64,000 nt of DNA, from the NCBI RefSeq assembly GCF_021483235.1, contig NZ_JAKEEC010000015.1, forward strand, positions 11,167-75,166, written 5' to 3'. The notes under the pieces were generated by a model that was not told the origin of the DNA, did not search any database, and worked only from the letters and a program-made list of their open reading frames with translations. This DNA is from Arthrobacter alkaliphilus (lineage in GTDB: Bacteria > Actinomycetota > Actinomycetes > Actinomycetales > Micrococcaceae). A program made the translations under genes and the position numbers. Position 1 is the stretch's first letter, and the number at the start of each line of letters is the position of its first letter. This document shows, piece after piece, positions 45,131 to 54,684 of this stretch.

Positions 45131-47692
45131 TTGCCAGGCCTGAACCTGACGCGCGCCGAAGCCGGACAGCGCGCAGAATTGCTCACGGTGGACTCGTACG
45201 ACGTCACGCTGGACCTGACGAAGGGCGCCAAGGTCTTCGGCTCCACCACCGTGGTGAAGTTCTCCGCCGTCGAAGGTTCCTCGAGCTTCATCGACGCGAT
45301 CACGGAAACCGTGCACCGCGTGACGCTGAACGGCACCGAACTCGACCCTGCGGAAGTCTCCGATGGCGTGCGCATCCAACTGCCCGGCCTCGCCGCCGAG
45401 AACGAACTGACCGTGGTGGCCGATGCCCCCTACATGAACACCGGTGAGGGCCTGCACCGGTTCGTGGACCCGGTAGACAACGAGGTCTACCTCTACACGC
45501 AGTTCGAGGTGCCGGATTCCCGCCGCATGTTCGCAGTGTTCGAGCAGCCGGACCTGAAGGCCGCATTCACGTTCACGATCACCGGGCCTTCGCATTGGGA
45601 CGTCATTTCCAACTCACCCACTCCCGCGCCGGTGGAAACCACCCCGGGGGACGACGGCACTGCGCGCTCGGTCTGGCGTTTCGCCCCTACCCCCCGCATC
45701 TCTTCCTACGTCACGGCCTTGATCGCAGGCCCGTACCAGTCGGTCCGCAGCAAGGTCACGAGCTCCGATGGCCGCGTCATCCCGCTCGGGGTGTTTGCCC
45801 GCAAGTCCCTCATGCAGTACCTCGACGCCGACAACATCTTCGAACTGACCCGCCAAGGGTTTGAGTTCTTCGAGGCCCAGTTCGGGTTCCCGTATCCCTT
45901 CGAGAAGTACGACCAGCTCTTTGTTCCCGAGTTCAATGCCGGGGCCATGGAAAACGCCGGCGCCGTGACCATCCTCGAGGGCTACGTATTCCGCGGAAAG
46001 GTTACCGGCGCCCAAATCGAACGCCGCGCCATCACCGTGCTGCACGAGCTGGCCCACATGTGGTTCGGTGACCTCGTCACGATGCGCTGGTGGAACGACC
46101 TTTGGCTCAACGAGTCCTTTGCCGAATACATGTCCCACTTGGCCGCGGTCGAAAACACCGAATTCGACCGGGCCTGGACCACTTTCGCCTCGGTGGAAAA
46201 ATCCTGGGCGTACCGGCAGGACCAATTGCCCACGACCCACCCGATTTTTGCGGAAATCAACGATCTCCAGGACGTCGAAGTGAACTTCGACGGCATCACC
46301 TACGCCAAGGGAGCTTCCGTGCTGCGGCAGCTGGTCGCCTGGGTTGGCCCGGAACAGTTCATGGCCGGCGTCCGCGAATACTTCCGGAAGCATGCCTGGC
46401 GGAACACCGAACTGGTGGACCTCATGCGGGAACTCGAAGCTGCCAGCGGCCGCGACTTGGAACAGTGGGGCAAACTCTGGCTGGAGACCGCCGGCGTCAA
46501 CACCCTCTCCCCTGAGATCCAGGTAGACGCAAGCGGCACCATCACGTCTTTTGCGATCGTGCAGACGGCTATCGACGAGCAGCCCACGCTTCGCCCGCAC
46601 CGCCTCGCTGTTGGCTTTTACGACTTGTCAGCCAACGGCAAACTTGAGCGGACCCACAGGGAGGAGCTCGACGTCGACGGTGCCCGGACCGAGGTCCCTG
46701 CCCTTGGCGGAAAGGCGCGTCCGGACCTGATCCTGCTCAATGACGATGACCTGGCCTACGCGAAGGTGCGCCTCGACCCCGCATCTTTGGCCACCGCGAA
46801 AGCCCACCTGAAGGACTTCGCCAAGAGCCTGCCCCGCACCCTCGTGTGGGGCTCGGCTTGGGACGCGGCCCGCGACGGCGAAACCCCGGCCCGCGGCTAC
46901 GCCGAGCTGATCCTGGCGAACATCGCGTCCGAGACCGATTCTTCAGTGATCCAGACCCAACTCCGCCAGCTGGCCACCACCCTGACGTACTACGTCGCAG
47001 CCGAGCACAAGGATGCCGCCACTGCGGCCGCGGCGGACACACTCTGGGAGCTTTCGACTACCGCAGCCGCCGGGTCGGACGCCCAGCTTCAATTCGTGAA
47101 GTCCTTCGCCCTGCTTGCCTCGACCAGCTCCCAATTGGACACGGTCCAGGCTGTCCTGGACGGCAGCACCGCCCTCGACGGTCTGATCGTCGACCAGGAC
47201 TTGCGTTGGGAGCTCCTCACCTCCCTCGTGGTGGGCGGGCGCCACGGCCAGGACCGGATCGACGCCGAGCTCGAGCGCGACCACACGGCCAATGGCCAGA
47301 ACGCCGCAGCCTTGGCGACGGCGGCCCTTCCCACTCCCGAGGCAAAGGCCGAGGCATGGAGGAAGATCGTTGAGACAGGCGAACTCTCCAACGCCATTCA
47401 AGGCTCCGCAGTCACGGGCTTCACCAGGGTGCTTGACACCTCCTTGCTGGAGCCGTACGCCGAAAAGTACTTCGAGGCGGTCCCGGAGATTGTTGCCAAC
47501 CGCACCCACGCGCTGGCCCAGCAGATCGTCGTCGGGCTCTACCCCGCCCAACTGACAACGCAGGCCACGGTTGACCGCACGGACAAGTTCCTCGCGGAGC
47601 TTCCGGCGGACAGCAGCGCCCTGCGCCGCATGATGCTCGAAAACCGCGACGGCGTGGCCCGGGCTTTGAAGGCCCGCGCGGCGGACGTCTGA
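45131..47692 (+). CDS. pepN: Aminopeptidase N (M1 zinc metallopeptidase)
   Basis: The 853-residue cytoplasmic M1 peptidase removes N-terminal residues from peptides. GAMENAGAV is the exopeptidase motif. HELAH at 305-309 with E328 (WLNESF) binds zinc. The long C-terminal ERAP1-like helical domain is complete. The start is TTG 45131, preceded by a strong GGAGG at 7 nt. Confidence 0.96.
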   Translation: MPGLNLTRAEAGQRAELLTVDSYDVTLDLTKGAKVFGSTTVVKFSAVEGSSSFIDAITETVHRVTLNGTELDPAEVSDGVRIQLPGLAAENELTVVADAPYMNTGEGLHRFVDPVDNEVYLYTQFEVPDSRRMFAVFEQPDLKAAFTFTITGPSHWDVISNSPTPAPVETTPGDDGTARSVWRFAPTPRISSYVTALIAGPYQSVRSKVTSSDGRVIPLGVFARKSLMQYLDADNIFELTRQGFEFFEAQFGFPYPFEKYDQLFVPEFNAGAMENAGAVTILEGYVFRGKVTGAQIERRAITVLHELAHMWFGDLVTMRWWNDLWLNESFAEYMSHLAAVENTEFDRAWTTFASVEKSWAYRQDQLPTTHPIFAEINDLQDVEVNFDGITYAKGASVLRQLVAWVGPEQFMAGVREYFRKHAWRNTELVDLMRELEAASGRDLEQWGKLWLETAGVNTLSPEIQVDASGTITSFAIVQTAIDEQPTLRPHRLAVGFYDLSANGKLERTHREELDVDGARTEVPALGGKARPDLILLNDDDLAYAKVRLDPASLATAKAHLKDFAKSLPRTLVWGSAWDAARDGETPARGYAELILANIASETDSSVIQTQLRQLATTLTYYVAAEHKDAATAAAADTLWELSTTAAAGSDAQLQFVKSFALLASTSSQLDTVQAVLDGSTALDGLIVDQDLRWELLTSLVVGGRHGQDRIDAELERDHTANGQNAAALATAALPTPEAKAEAWRKIVETGELSNAIQGSAVTGFTRVLDTSLLEPYAEKYFEAVPEIVANRTHALAQQIVVGLYPAQLTTQATVDRTDKFLAELPADSSALRRMMLENRDGVARALKARAADV

Positions 47693-47715
47693 CGCACCGC
47701 CGCTAGAATTTCCGC

Positions 47716-48195
47716 ATGAGCTTGGACGAGCACCACTACTCCCTGACCGTGCGCTGGACCGGAAACCTGGGTACCGGAACATCCAGCTACCGTGCCTACG
47801 CCCGGGACCACGACGTCGAGATCCCCGGCCTGCCCGTCCTGAAGGGCTCCTCCGACCCCACCTTCCATGGCGACCGCAGCCGGTACAACCCCGAACAATT
47901 GCTCCTCACGGCGCTCTCCCAGTGCCACATGCTCTCGTTCCTGCATGTCGCGGTCAAACACGGGGTGGTCGTCACCGAGTACGTGGACCACGCCGAAGGC
48001 ATGATGCGGCTCAACCGCGATGGGAGCGGCCAGTTCGAGAAGGTCACGTTGAAGCCGCACGTCACAATTGCCGACCCGGCCCATCTTTCGCTTGTAGACG
48101 AATTGCACCATGAGGCAAACCAGGTCTGCTTTATCGCCAGGAGCGTGAATTTTCCCGTGCTGCACGAGCCGAGCACTGCGGCGGCCGCGGGCTAG
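47716..48195 (+). CDS. OsmC/Ohr family peroxiredoxin-like protein
   Basis: This 159-residue protein has an OsmC fold with two conserved Cys: one in LSQCHMLSFLH and one in ANQVCFIARSVNFPV. In the family these reduce organic hydroperoxides. The N-terminal RWTGN and PEQLLLTAL are also typical. It starts 23 bp after pepN, so it may be read through from it. Confidence 0.87.
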   Translation: MSLDEHHYSLTVRWTGNLGTGTSSYRAYARDHDVEIPGLPVLKGSSDPTFHGDRSRYNPEQLLLTALSQCHMLSFLHVAVKHGVVVTEYVDHAEGMMRLNRDGSGQFEKVTLKPHVTIADPAHLSLVDELHHEANQVCFIARSVNFPVLHEPSTAAAAG

Positions 48196-48342
48196 GCCGG
48201 ATGCCAGGGAAGCCGCTCCCCAAGAATCACGATGCGGATCCCGGCACGCTCCGGCGCTAGGGTTGAACGTGGACAAAGTGTTCAGCGCCCGGCAATCAAG
48301 GGCTTGGCGAACAATTGGATCCCGTGAGGAGCATTCCCGCAT

Positions 48343-49071
48343 ATGAACGTCGCTTCGTCGACCGACAACATCGTGGCCGATGCAGCCAAGATCGATTACG
48401 CGTCCATCTTGGTGACGATAGGCATTGGGTTGGTGTTCTGGGTTGTGGCCCGGTTCATCATCCTGCGCATTACCCGCCGAGTGGCGGAGGGCACAAGCCT
48501 CTTCAAGAAACCCCATTTCAGGTGGGTCCAGCCCGCTTTCCGGGCGCTCGACCATGAGCGCCGCGCCCAACGCGCCCACACCATCGGCTCGCTGCTGACA
48601 AGCGTGCTCAGCGTTGTTGTGGTGGTCATCGTCGCCATCTACGTCCTCAAATACCTGAATGTGGATATCGCTCCACTGCTCACCAGCGTCGGCATTTTGG
48701 GTGTGGCCATTGGCTTCGGCGCCCAACAGCTCATCCGCGATTTCCTGTCCGGCATCTTCATCACCATCGAGGACCAGTTCGGGATCGGCGACGTGATCGT
48801 CACCACCGAAGTGATCGGCACCGTTGAGTCCGTGGGACTCCGGATCACACGGCTCCGGGCCGAAGACGGGGCCATCTGGTATCTGCGCAACGGAGAAATC
48901 CTGCGTGTGGGCAACCGCTCACAAGGCGACTATGTGCCCGAGGAGCCGGCGGCGCCGGAGGACGTCCCGCCTGCACCTCCGGGCACTGCGCCTGCCGAAA
49001 CCGCGGCTTCCGTTGCGCCCCAGCCGTCAAGGGAATCCCTCAAGGTCCGGGAGCAGAAAGCAGGTGAGTGA
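48343..49071 (+). CDS. MscS-family mechanosensitive channel, short form
   Basis: This 242-residue protein has three transmembrane helices (about 18-38, 80-102 and 108-130). The pore helix and beta domain read GILGVAIGFGAQQLIRDFLSGIFITIEDQFGIGDVI. The protein ends soon after the beta domain: the C-terminal alpha-beta cage of E. coli MscS is missing, replaced by a Pro/Ala/Glu tail. The globin gene starts 1 bp after its TGA. Confidence 0.88.
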   Translation: MNVASSTDNIVADAAKIDYASILVTIGIGLVFWVVARFIILRITRRVAEGTSLFKKPHFRWVQPAFRALDHERRAQRAHTIGSLLTSVLSVVVVVIVAIYVLKYLNVDIAPLLTSVGILGVAIGFGAQQLIRDFLSGIFITIEDQFGIGDVIVTTEVIGTVESVGLRITRLRAEDGAIWYLRNGEILRVGNRSQGDYVPEEPAAPEDVPPAPPGTAPAETAASVAPQPSRESLKVREQKAGE

Positions 49072-49072
49072 C

Positions 49073-49546
49073 ATGGGAAGCCAGCCGGAAACCGGGGCAC
49101 CGCAGCCGGAAGAGCGGCCTCAGTTGATGCAGAACGATCCGTTTAGCCAGCCGTCGTACACCGACAGTTTCTACGAGGCCATCGGTGGCCACGAGACGTT
49201 CGTCAAACTCATCGATGCCTTCTACGACGGCGTCGCCGAAGACCCGTTGCTCCGGCCGATGTACCCGGAAGAAGACCTCGGCCCAGCCAAGCGGCGGTTC
49301 CTCATGTTCCTCGAGCAGTACTGGGGCGGTCCGGGCACGTACAGCGCGGAACGCGGGCACCCGCGGTTGCGGATGCGGCACATGCCGTTCCAAGTGACGC
49401 CCGAAGCCAAGGACCGCTGGCTCTTCCACATGCGCGCGGCGGTCGATTCGCTCAACCTGTCGCCGCTTCACGAAGGGACGCTCTGGGACTATATGGAGCG
49501 GGCTGCCCTCACGATGGTCAACAGCCCGTCGGCACAGCAGCCCTGA
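49073..49546 (+). CDS. glbO: Group II truncated haemoglobin (GlbO-like)
   Basis: The 157-residue protein has a 25-residue hydrophilic N-terminal extension and a 2-on-2 globin. SFYEAIGGHETFVKLIDAFY, MYPEEDLGPAKRRFLMFLEQYWGGP and the YSAERGHPRLRMRHMPF block hold the proximal-His helix. These are GlbO signatures. The role in O2 or NO chemistry is inferred from the family. ATG 49073 is preceded by AGGTGAG; a GTG at 49064 inside the mscS end is an alternative. Tight spacing suggests coupling to the channel gene. Confidence 0.93.
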   Translation: MGSQPETGAPQPEERPQLMQNDPFSQPSYTDSFYEAIGGHETFVKLIDAFYDGVAEDPLLRPMYPEEDLGPAKRRFLMFLEQYWGGPGTYSAERGHPRLRMRHMPFQVTPEAKDRWLFHMRAAVDSLNLSPLHEGTLWDYMERAALTMVNSPSAQQP

Positions 49547-49618
49547 GCCTGCCCTAGAGTGGGGCAGCAGGGTCCCTGCGTGGCGCGGAACGCGACACGA
49601 AAGGGCCTGCCCCAATCT

Positions 49619-50293
49619 CTAGCGGGTTTGCAGGCCCAGGCCCGATCCGGTGCGAGCCAGGATGTGGCCCCGGCTCCCGCTGAGGCGGAACCAGCGGCCG
49701 TTGCGGAAGAGCCGGTGTTCCCCATCACCAAGGAACCCGAGTGCCAGGGCCGCGAAGGCCGCGCCGGCCGGAACGCCGTCGAGCCCCGGGATCTCCCGCC
49801 CCCACACCGTGGCCCTAGCGTTGTTGACGATCAAGGCGCCCGGCTGGTCCGGGACAATCCCGGCCACCTCGGCAATGCCGGCATCCGCGACAGTCTTGAG
49901 TTCGGCGTCGGGCACTGAACCCAGCGGCTCCCAACCGCTGCGGGGCGCCCCGACTCCGGCCCAGGATTCGGAAACGGTCGACGGCGGGATGGGAAGCTCG
50001 ACGTCGTCGGCACCGGAACGCGCCAAGCGGTCCAGGACCGAGGAAAGAGTCACGGTCACGTCCGCATACGCGCCGTCGGCGAGGGCAATCGTCCGAAGCC
50101 CGAGAATCGTGGGAGTTGCCTCGCCCAGGAGGCGCGGCCTCAAGACGCACACATAAGCGGCGAGGACGCGGCCGGAGGCCTGCAGGCGGATGGCGCCGTC
50201 GTCGATGCTCTTGGCACGCGTGGCATAAGTGCGGAGATCCGCCAGATCACGGGGATCGGTGAAGCGGAAGGATTTGGTCAATACATCGGACAC
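49619..50293 (-). CDS. Conserved protein of unknown function
   Basis: The protein has 224 residues from GTG 50293 (SDVLTKSFRFTDPRDLADL). There is no signal peptide, membrane helix or known motif. It is rich in short strands, with SESWAGVGAPRSGWEPLG and a C-terminal FRNGRWFRLSGSRGHILAR segment. The longer frame to 50689 is antisense to tesB and is not used. It is divergent from tesB. I do not recognise the family. Confidence 0.6.
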   Translation of the reverse strand: MSDVLTKSFRFTDPRDLADLRTYATRAKSIDDGAIRLQASGRVLAAYVCVLRPRLLGEATPTILGLRTIALADGAYADVTVTLSSVLDRLARSGADDVELPIPPSTVSESWAGVGAPRSGWEPLGSVPDAELKTVADAGIAEVAGIVPDQPGALIVNNARATVWGREIPGLDGVPAGAAFAALALGFLGDGEHRLFRNGRWFRLSGSRGHILARTGSGLGLQTR

Positions 50294-50356
50294 ATCATCG
50301 ACTCTACCGGCATGTCCGCGGTTGAGAGGGGTCAAGGTGACGTCTAGAGTCGAACC

Positions 50357-51262
50357 ATGACTGACGCGCATGCCGGCCTGGAACATCAGGTTGCCTTGGA
50401 GGACCCGACCTCCACCCTCATCGAACTGTTGTCCCTTGCCGACTTCGACGGCGCGAGGACGGCCGAGGACATCTTCCTTGGGCCTTCCCAGAAACAACCC
50501 CGCCACCGTGTTTTCGGCGGCCAAGTGCTCGCCCAATCGCTCGTGGCCGGAATGCGCACGGTGGACGAGGACCGGGCCGTCCATTCCATGCACGGCTATT
50601 TCCTTCGTCCCGGAGACGCCAACCAACCGATCACGTTCAGCGTTGAGCGGTTGCGGGACGGGCGCTCGTTCTCCGCCAGACGGGTGCACGCCTACCAGGA
50701 GGGCCAGCCGATCCTGTCAATGATCGCGTCCTTCCAGACCGAGGCGGAAGGCGTGGAGCACCAGTCCGCCATGCCGGCCGGAATTCCGGACCCCGAAACG
50801 CTGCCGAGCACCGCGGAGCTTCTGGGGAAGTTCGACCACCCATTTGCCCGCCACATGTCCTTCGAGCGGCCCTTCGATGTCCGCCACGTAGATCCCGCGA
50901 TCTATATTGAAGCGCCGAAGGACCGGGTGGCGAGCAATGCCGTCTGGATGAAGACCTTTGGCCCGATGCCGGACGACCCCAAGCTTCACCGGGCCGCACT
51001 GGCCTACGCGAGCGACTACACCATCCTGGAATCCGTGCTGCGCAAGAACGGATTGAGCTGGATGACGCCAGGCATGAGCGTCGCAAGCCTTGACCACGCC
51101 ATGTGGTGGCACCGCCCCGTCCGCGTGGACGAGTGGCTGCTCTACGTGCAGGAGTCCCCTAGCGCCCAAGGTGCCCGCGGGCTTGCCACCGGCCGGATCT
51201 TCAACCGCGACGGCCAGCATGTCGCCACAGTGGCGCAAGAGGGCATGCTCCGGATCCCGTAG
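50357..51262 (+). CDS. tesB: Acyl-CoA thioesterase II
   Basis: This 301-residue double hot-dog protein hydrolyses acyl-CoAs. FGGQVLAQSLVAG, SMHGYFLRPGD and LRDGRSFSARRVHAYQEGQPI are in the first hot-dog. LDHAMWWHRPVRVDEWLLY in the second carries the catalytic Asp. Length and order are standard for TesB. Confidence 0.95.
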   Translation: MTDAHAGLEHQVALEDPTSTLIELLSLADFDGARTAEDIFLGPSQKQPRHRVFGGQVLAQSLVAGMRTVDEDRAVHSMHGYFLRPGDANQPITFSVERLRDGRSFSARRVHAYQEGQPILSMIASFQTEAEGVEHQSAMPAGIPDPETLPSTAELLGKFDHPFARHMSFERPFDVRHVDPAIYIEAPKDRVASNAVWMKTFGPMPDDPKLHRAALAYASDYTILESVLRKNGLSWMTPGMSVASLDHAMWWHRPVRVDEWLLYVQESPSAQGARGLATGRIFNRDGQHVATVAQEGMLRIP

Positions 51263-51325
51263 TCCCTGTCTTTCAACCGGGATCCCGCGCGACCTTCATA
51301 ACGGGTCCAGGAGCCTCCACAGCAA

Positions 51326-51368
51326 AGAAGGCCGGCGCCTTGGAAATTATCCAGGGCGCCGGCCTTCT
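51326..51368. terminator. Bidirectional terminator between tesB and ettA
   Basis: A perfect 14-bp stem (AGAAGGCCGGCGCC / GGCGCCGGCCTTCT), extended by CTTGG/CCAGG, lies between the two convergent genes. On the minus strand CTTCTTTGC ends the structure. Confidence 0.83.
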
Positions 51369-51382
51369 GCGTAGCGTTTTGC

Positions 51383-53065
51383 TTAGTCGCGGGTCAGCTT
51401 GCGGTGGGTGACCCGGTGCGGCTTGGCTGCATCCGGACCGAGGCGATCCACTTTGTTCTCCTCGTAAGACTCGAAGTTGCCCTCGAACCAGTACCACTTC
51501 GAGGGGTTCTCCTCGTCGCCTTCGTAGGCCAGGATGTGGGTGGCAACCCGGTCGAGGAACCACCGGTCGTGCGAAACAACGACCGCGCAGCCTGGGAACT
51601 CAAGCAAGGCATTCTCAAGGCTGCTGAGCGTTTCGACGTCGAGGTCGTTGGTGGGCTCGTCAAGGAGCAGCAGGTTTCCGCCCTGCTTGAGGGTCAGTGC
51701 CAGGTTCAGGCGGTTCCGCTCACCACCGGATAGCACCCCGGCCTTCTTCTGCTGGTCCGGCCCCTTGAAGCCGAAAGCCGCGACGTAGGCGCGGGACGGC
51801 ATCTCAACGTTGCCGACCTGGATGAAGTCGTTGCCGTCTGACACGACCTCCCACAGGGTCTTGTTCGGGTCGATGCCGCCACGGCTCTGGTCGGCGTACG
51901 AGATCTTGACGGAGTCACCGATCTTGAGGTCGCCACCGTCCAGCGGTTCCAGCCCGACAATGGTCTTGAACAACGTGGTCTTGCCCACGCCGTTGGGACC
52001 GATGACGCCGACGATGCCGTTCCGCGGCAGCGTGAACGAAAGGCCGTCGATCAGGGTCCGGTCCTCGAAGCCCTTCTGGAGGTTCTTGGCTTCCAGGACC
52101 AGGCCGCCCAGGCGCGGTCCCGGCGGGATCTGGATCTCCTCGAAGTCGAGCTTCCTGGTGCGGTCAGCCTCGGCTGCCATTTCCTCGTACCGGGCCAGAC
52201 GGGCCTTCGACTTGGTCTGGCGTCCCTTGGCGTTGGAGCGGACCCACTCGAGTTCTTCGCTGAGGCGCTTGGCCTGCTTGGCGTCTTTCTTGCCCTGGAT
52301 TTCGAGGCGGGCGCGCTTCTTCTCCAGGTATGTCGAGTAGTTGCCTTCGTAGGGGTAAAGGCGGCCGCGGTCCACTTCACAGATCCACTCGGCGACGTGG
52401 TCGAGGAAGTAGCGGTCGTGGGTGATGGCGAGCACTGCACCGGGGTATGAAGAGAGGTGCTGCTCCAGCCACAGGACGCTTTCGGCGTCCAGGTGGTTGG
52501 TCGGCTCGTCGAGGAGGAGGAGGTCCGGCTTCTGCAGCAGGAGCTTGCAGAGCGCTACGCGGCGGCGCTCACCACCTGAGAGGACTGTCACGTCGGCGTC
52601 GCCCGGCGGGCAGCGGAGGGCGTCCATGGCCTGTTCGAGCTGGGAGTCGATGTCCCACGCGTCTGCGGCGTCGATGGCTTCCTGGAGGTGGCCCATTTCC
52701 TCCAGCAGGCTGTCGTAATCGGCATCCGGGTTGGCCATTTCCTCGGAGATCGCGTTAAAGCGCTGGATCTTGGAGTAGATCTCGCCTACGCCTTCCTGGA
52801 CGTTGCCCAGGACAGTCTTTTCCTCGTTCAGGGGCGGCTCCTGCTGGAGGATGCCCACGGAGTAGCCGGGGCTGAGGCGGGCTTCGCCGTTCGACGGGGT
52901 GTCGAGACCAGCCATGATCTTCAGGATCGTGGATTTACCGGCTCCGTTGGGGCCGACGACGCCGATCTTCGCGCCAGGGAAGAACGACATGCTGACATCG
53001 TCCAGGATTAGTTTTTCGCCAACGGCCTTGCGGGCCTTGGTCATCGTGTAAATGAATTCCGCCAT
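51383..53065 (-). CDS. ettA: Energy-dependent translational throttle protein EttA (ABC-F)
   Basis: The 560-residue ABC-F protein gates translation elongation at the ribosomal E site according to ATP/ADP. There are two ABC domains, each with Walker A (GPNGAGKST; GPNGVGKTT), LSGGE(R) signature and DEPTN(H/D)LD. Between them lie an arm/linker with KKRARLEIQGKKDAKQAKR and a charged helical region. ATG 53065 (MAEFIYTMTKARKAVG) is the family start; the frame to 53206 is spurious. Confidence 0.96.
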   Translation of the reverse strand: MAEFIYTMTKARKAVGEKLILDDVSMSFFPGAKIGVVGPNGAGKSTILKIMAGLDTPSNGEARLSPGYSVGILQQEPPLNEEKTVLGNVQEGVGEIYSKIQRFNAISEEMANPDADYDSLLEEMGHLQEAIDAADAWDIDSQLEQAMDALRCPPGDADVTVLSGGERRRVALCKLLLQKPDLLLLDEPTNHLDAESVLWLEQHLSSYPGAVLAITHDRYFLDHVAEWICEVDRGRLYPYEGNYSTYLEKKRARLEIQGKKDAKQAKRLSEELEWVRSNAKGRQTKSKARLARYEEMAAEADRTRKLDFEEIQIPPGPRLGGLVLEAKNLQKGFEDRTLIDGLSFTLPRNGIVGVIGPNGVGKTTLFKTIVGLEPLDGGDLKIGDSVKISYADQSRGGIDPNKTLWEVVSDGNDFIQVGNVEMPSRAYVAAFGFKGPDQQKKAGVLSGGERNRLNLALTLKQGGNLLLLDEPTNDLDVETLSSLENALLEFPGCAVVVSHDRWFLDRVATHILAYEGDEENPSKWYWFEGNFESYEENKVDRLGPDAAKPHRVTHRKLTRD

Positions 53066-53112
53066 GCCGTTAAATCTAATGGGTGGCAGGGCATAACTCA
53101 CATTCGGCCCTG

Positions 53113-53670
53113 CTAGCGGGAATCCCCGACGAAGCATTTGCCGCTTGCCAACACAGGCAGGACCGACACCGAAACCTGTCCGTCCCTGATCTCGCCCATG
53201 ACGCAATCCTTGTCCAGCCTTGCCGCGGCCGCTATGGCGTCGACATCCAGGCCTGTCGGCGTCTTGCTCGCGGATACCTCCACTGCAGAGCCAGGAATGC
53301 CGGCCGAAATCAGCTGCGAACGCACCGCGTCTTGTGCCGGTTTAGGACTCGCTGCGGCGATCGACTTGAGTACGGATTCCATGGTCTGCTTCAGGGCGGC
53401 AGTGCCCGTGCTCGTCGAGGCCGATGCAGAGGCGTTTCCGGCGCTGGGGGTGACAGCGGGAGCGGCACTGAGCGTGACAGCGGGAGCGGCACTGGATGTC
53501 GCCGAGGGCGCGGCCGATGCAGCCGCGGTGCCGCCTGACACCACGGGAGCAGGCGCGTTGCAACCGGCGACCAGGCCGGCCACGAGTAATGGCACCGCAA
53601 GCAGCAACCCCGGGCTTCCGGCCGCACGGCGGCGTCCTGATGGTTTTTGCGGCTTTCCCCTGCTCGTCAC
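53113..53670 (-). CDS. Putative lipoprotein
   Basis: The protein has 185 residues from GTG 53670. A basic start and a hydrophobic core (LLLAVPLLVAGLVAGC) give an acceptable lipobox, so the mature protein should be lipid-anchored at Cys. An Ala/Ser/Thr/Pro linker with repeated SAAPAVT units follows. A C-terminal domain of about 95 residues ends DGQVSVSVLPVLASGKCF. The start lacks a strong Shine-Dalgarno. The function is unknown. Confidence 0.68.
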   Translation of the reverse strand: MTSRGKPQKPSGRRRAAGSPGLLLAVPLLVAGLVAGCNAPAPVVSGGTAAASAAPSATSSAAPAVTLSAAPAVTPSAGNASASASTSTGTAALKQTMESVLKSIAAASPKPAQDAVRSQLISAGIPGSAVEVSASKTPTGLDVDAIAAAARLDKDCVMGEIRDGQVSVSVLPVLASGKCFVGDSR

Positions 53671-53766
53671 CCGGCCATTCTGCCATGCGGCGCACAACAC
53701 GCTGCGCCCCAAGGCATCCGCGGCATCCCTTTTTGCGAGCTGCCTCGTTTGACCAGCCGGGCCGTT

Positions 53767-54333
53767 TCAGGTTGTTACGTCCACAAGTTCTCCGGTTTCG
53801 GTATTCACGAGAACCGACTCATCGCCGGCGCCGGTCGAAAGGATCACTGCCTGCTCGGCCTCGGCGCTGCCGTCCTCGTCGTCGTCATGAGGGCCGTCGC
53901 CATCCTCTTCAACGGAAGGCCATGGGTTGTCGGGCTCCACCTCGGGAGCCGCCGGCTGGTTCTGCGGGCTGCTGCTTCCGGTGGTACGGATGAAGTTCGC
54001 TGAGCCCCACATGAGATCGTGGCCTACCGACTCGGCGACGATGTCGGCGGCGCGGTAGATCCTGCCGTCGTGTTCCCATTCCCTCAGCTTCAATTTCCCG
54101 ACCACGATGACCCTCTGGCCCTTCTTGACGCTGCAACCAATGTTTCCAGCAAGATGCCTGAACGCCTGGACGCGGAACCAATTCGTGTGGCCGTCCACCC
54201 ATACATCATTGGAGCGATCGAACTTGCGCTCCGTGGAACCGAGCCGGAAGGATGCCGTTCCGGTTCCGGCAGGAGTGGTGGAACTTTTTGGTTCCGTGGC
54301 GACGAAGCCCCGGACCGTGATGATGTCATTCAT
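53767..54333 (-). CDS. ssb: Single-stranded DNA-binding protein paralogue
   Basis: The 188-residue protein's first 110 residues form the SSB OB fold: ITVRGFVATEPKS, FRLGSTERKFDR, NWFRVQAFRHLAGNI, KKGQRVIVVGKLKLREWE. The acidic linker is long (EEDGDGPHDDDEDGS). The extreme C-terminus reads TGELVDVTT instead of the DDDIPF-like tip that recruits replication proteins. With no rpsF/rpsR beside it, this is probably not the main replication SSB. Confidence 0.88.
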   Translation of the reverse strand: MNDIITVRGFVATEPKSSTTPAGTGTASFRLGSTERKFDRSNDVWVDGHTNWFRVQAFRHLAGNIGCSVKKGQRVIVVGKLKLREWEHDGRIYRAADIVAESVGHDLMWGSANFIRTTGSSSPQNQPAAPEVEPDNPWPSVEEDGDGPHDDDEDGSAEAEQAVILSTGAGDESVLVNTETGELVDVTT

Positions 54334-54548
54334 GGTCTTGTCCTAACGTGAGTTGAGCTGCCTGCGTGGCCCTCTTAGCTTCACGTGCCGTGGACTTGGG
54401 CGGGAGTGCCGAATTCACGTATGTGGATAGCGCTGTCCAATGGCGGTCTGTGGGGGAAGAGTCACTGCCGATCCGGGCCGACTGCACAAGCAGCCACCGC
54501 AATGTAAACTCTTGATGGCGCCTTGGCCATGCTGTCAGCGCGTCGCCT

Positions 54549-54621
54549 GCCTCGGTAGCTCAGAGGATAGAGCAGGAGCCTTCTAATCTCTTGGTCGGGG
54601 GTTCGATTCCCTCCCGGGGCA
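54549..54621 (+). tRNA. tRNA-Arg (anticodon TCT)
   Basis: The 73-nt cloverleaf has acceptor GCCTCGG/CCGGGGC (one T-G pair) and D arm GCTC...GAGC. Loop CTTCTAA gives TCT. The closing pair of the anticodon stem is C-T, otherwise the fold is standard. T loop TTCGATT. Confidence 0.95.
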
Positions 54622-54625
54622 CAGT

Positions 54626-54672
54626 AAAAAGCGGCTCTGAACTGCGGAAACGTAGATCAGAGCCGCTTTTGG
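54626..54672. terminator. Terminator after tRNA-Arg, shared with the convergent gene
   Basis: AAAAAGCGGCTCTGA pairs with TCAGAGCCGCTTTT, giving A-run before and T-run after, so it works in both directions. Confidence 0.88.
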
Positions 54673-54684
54673 CTACCTCGAGTA

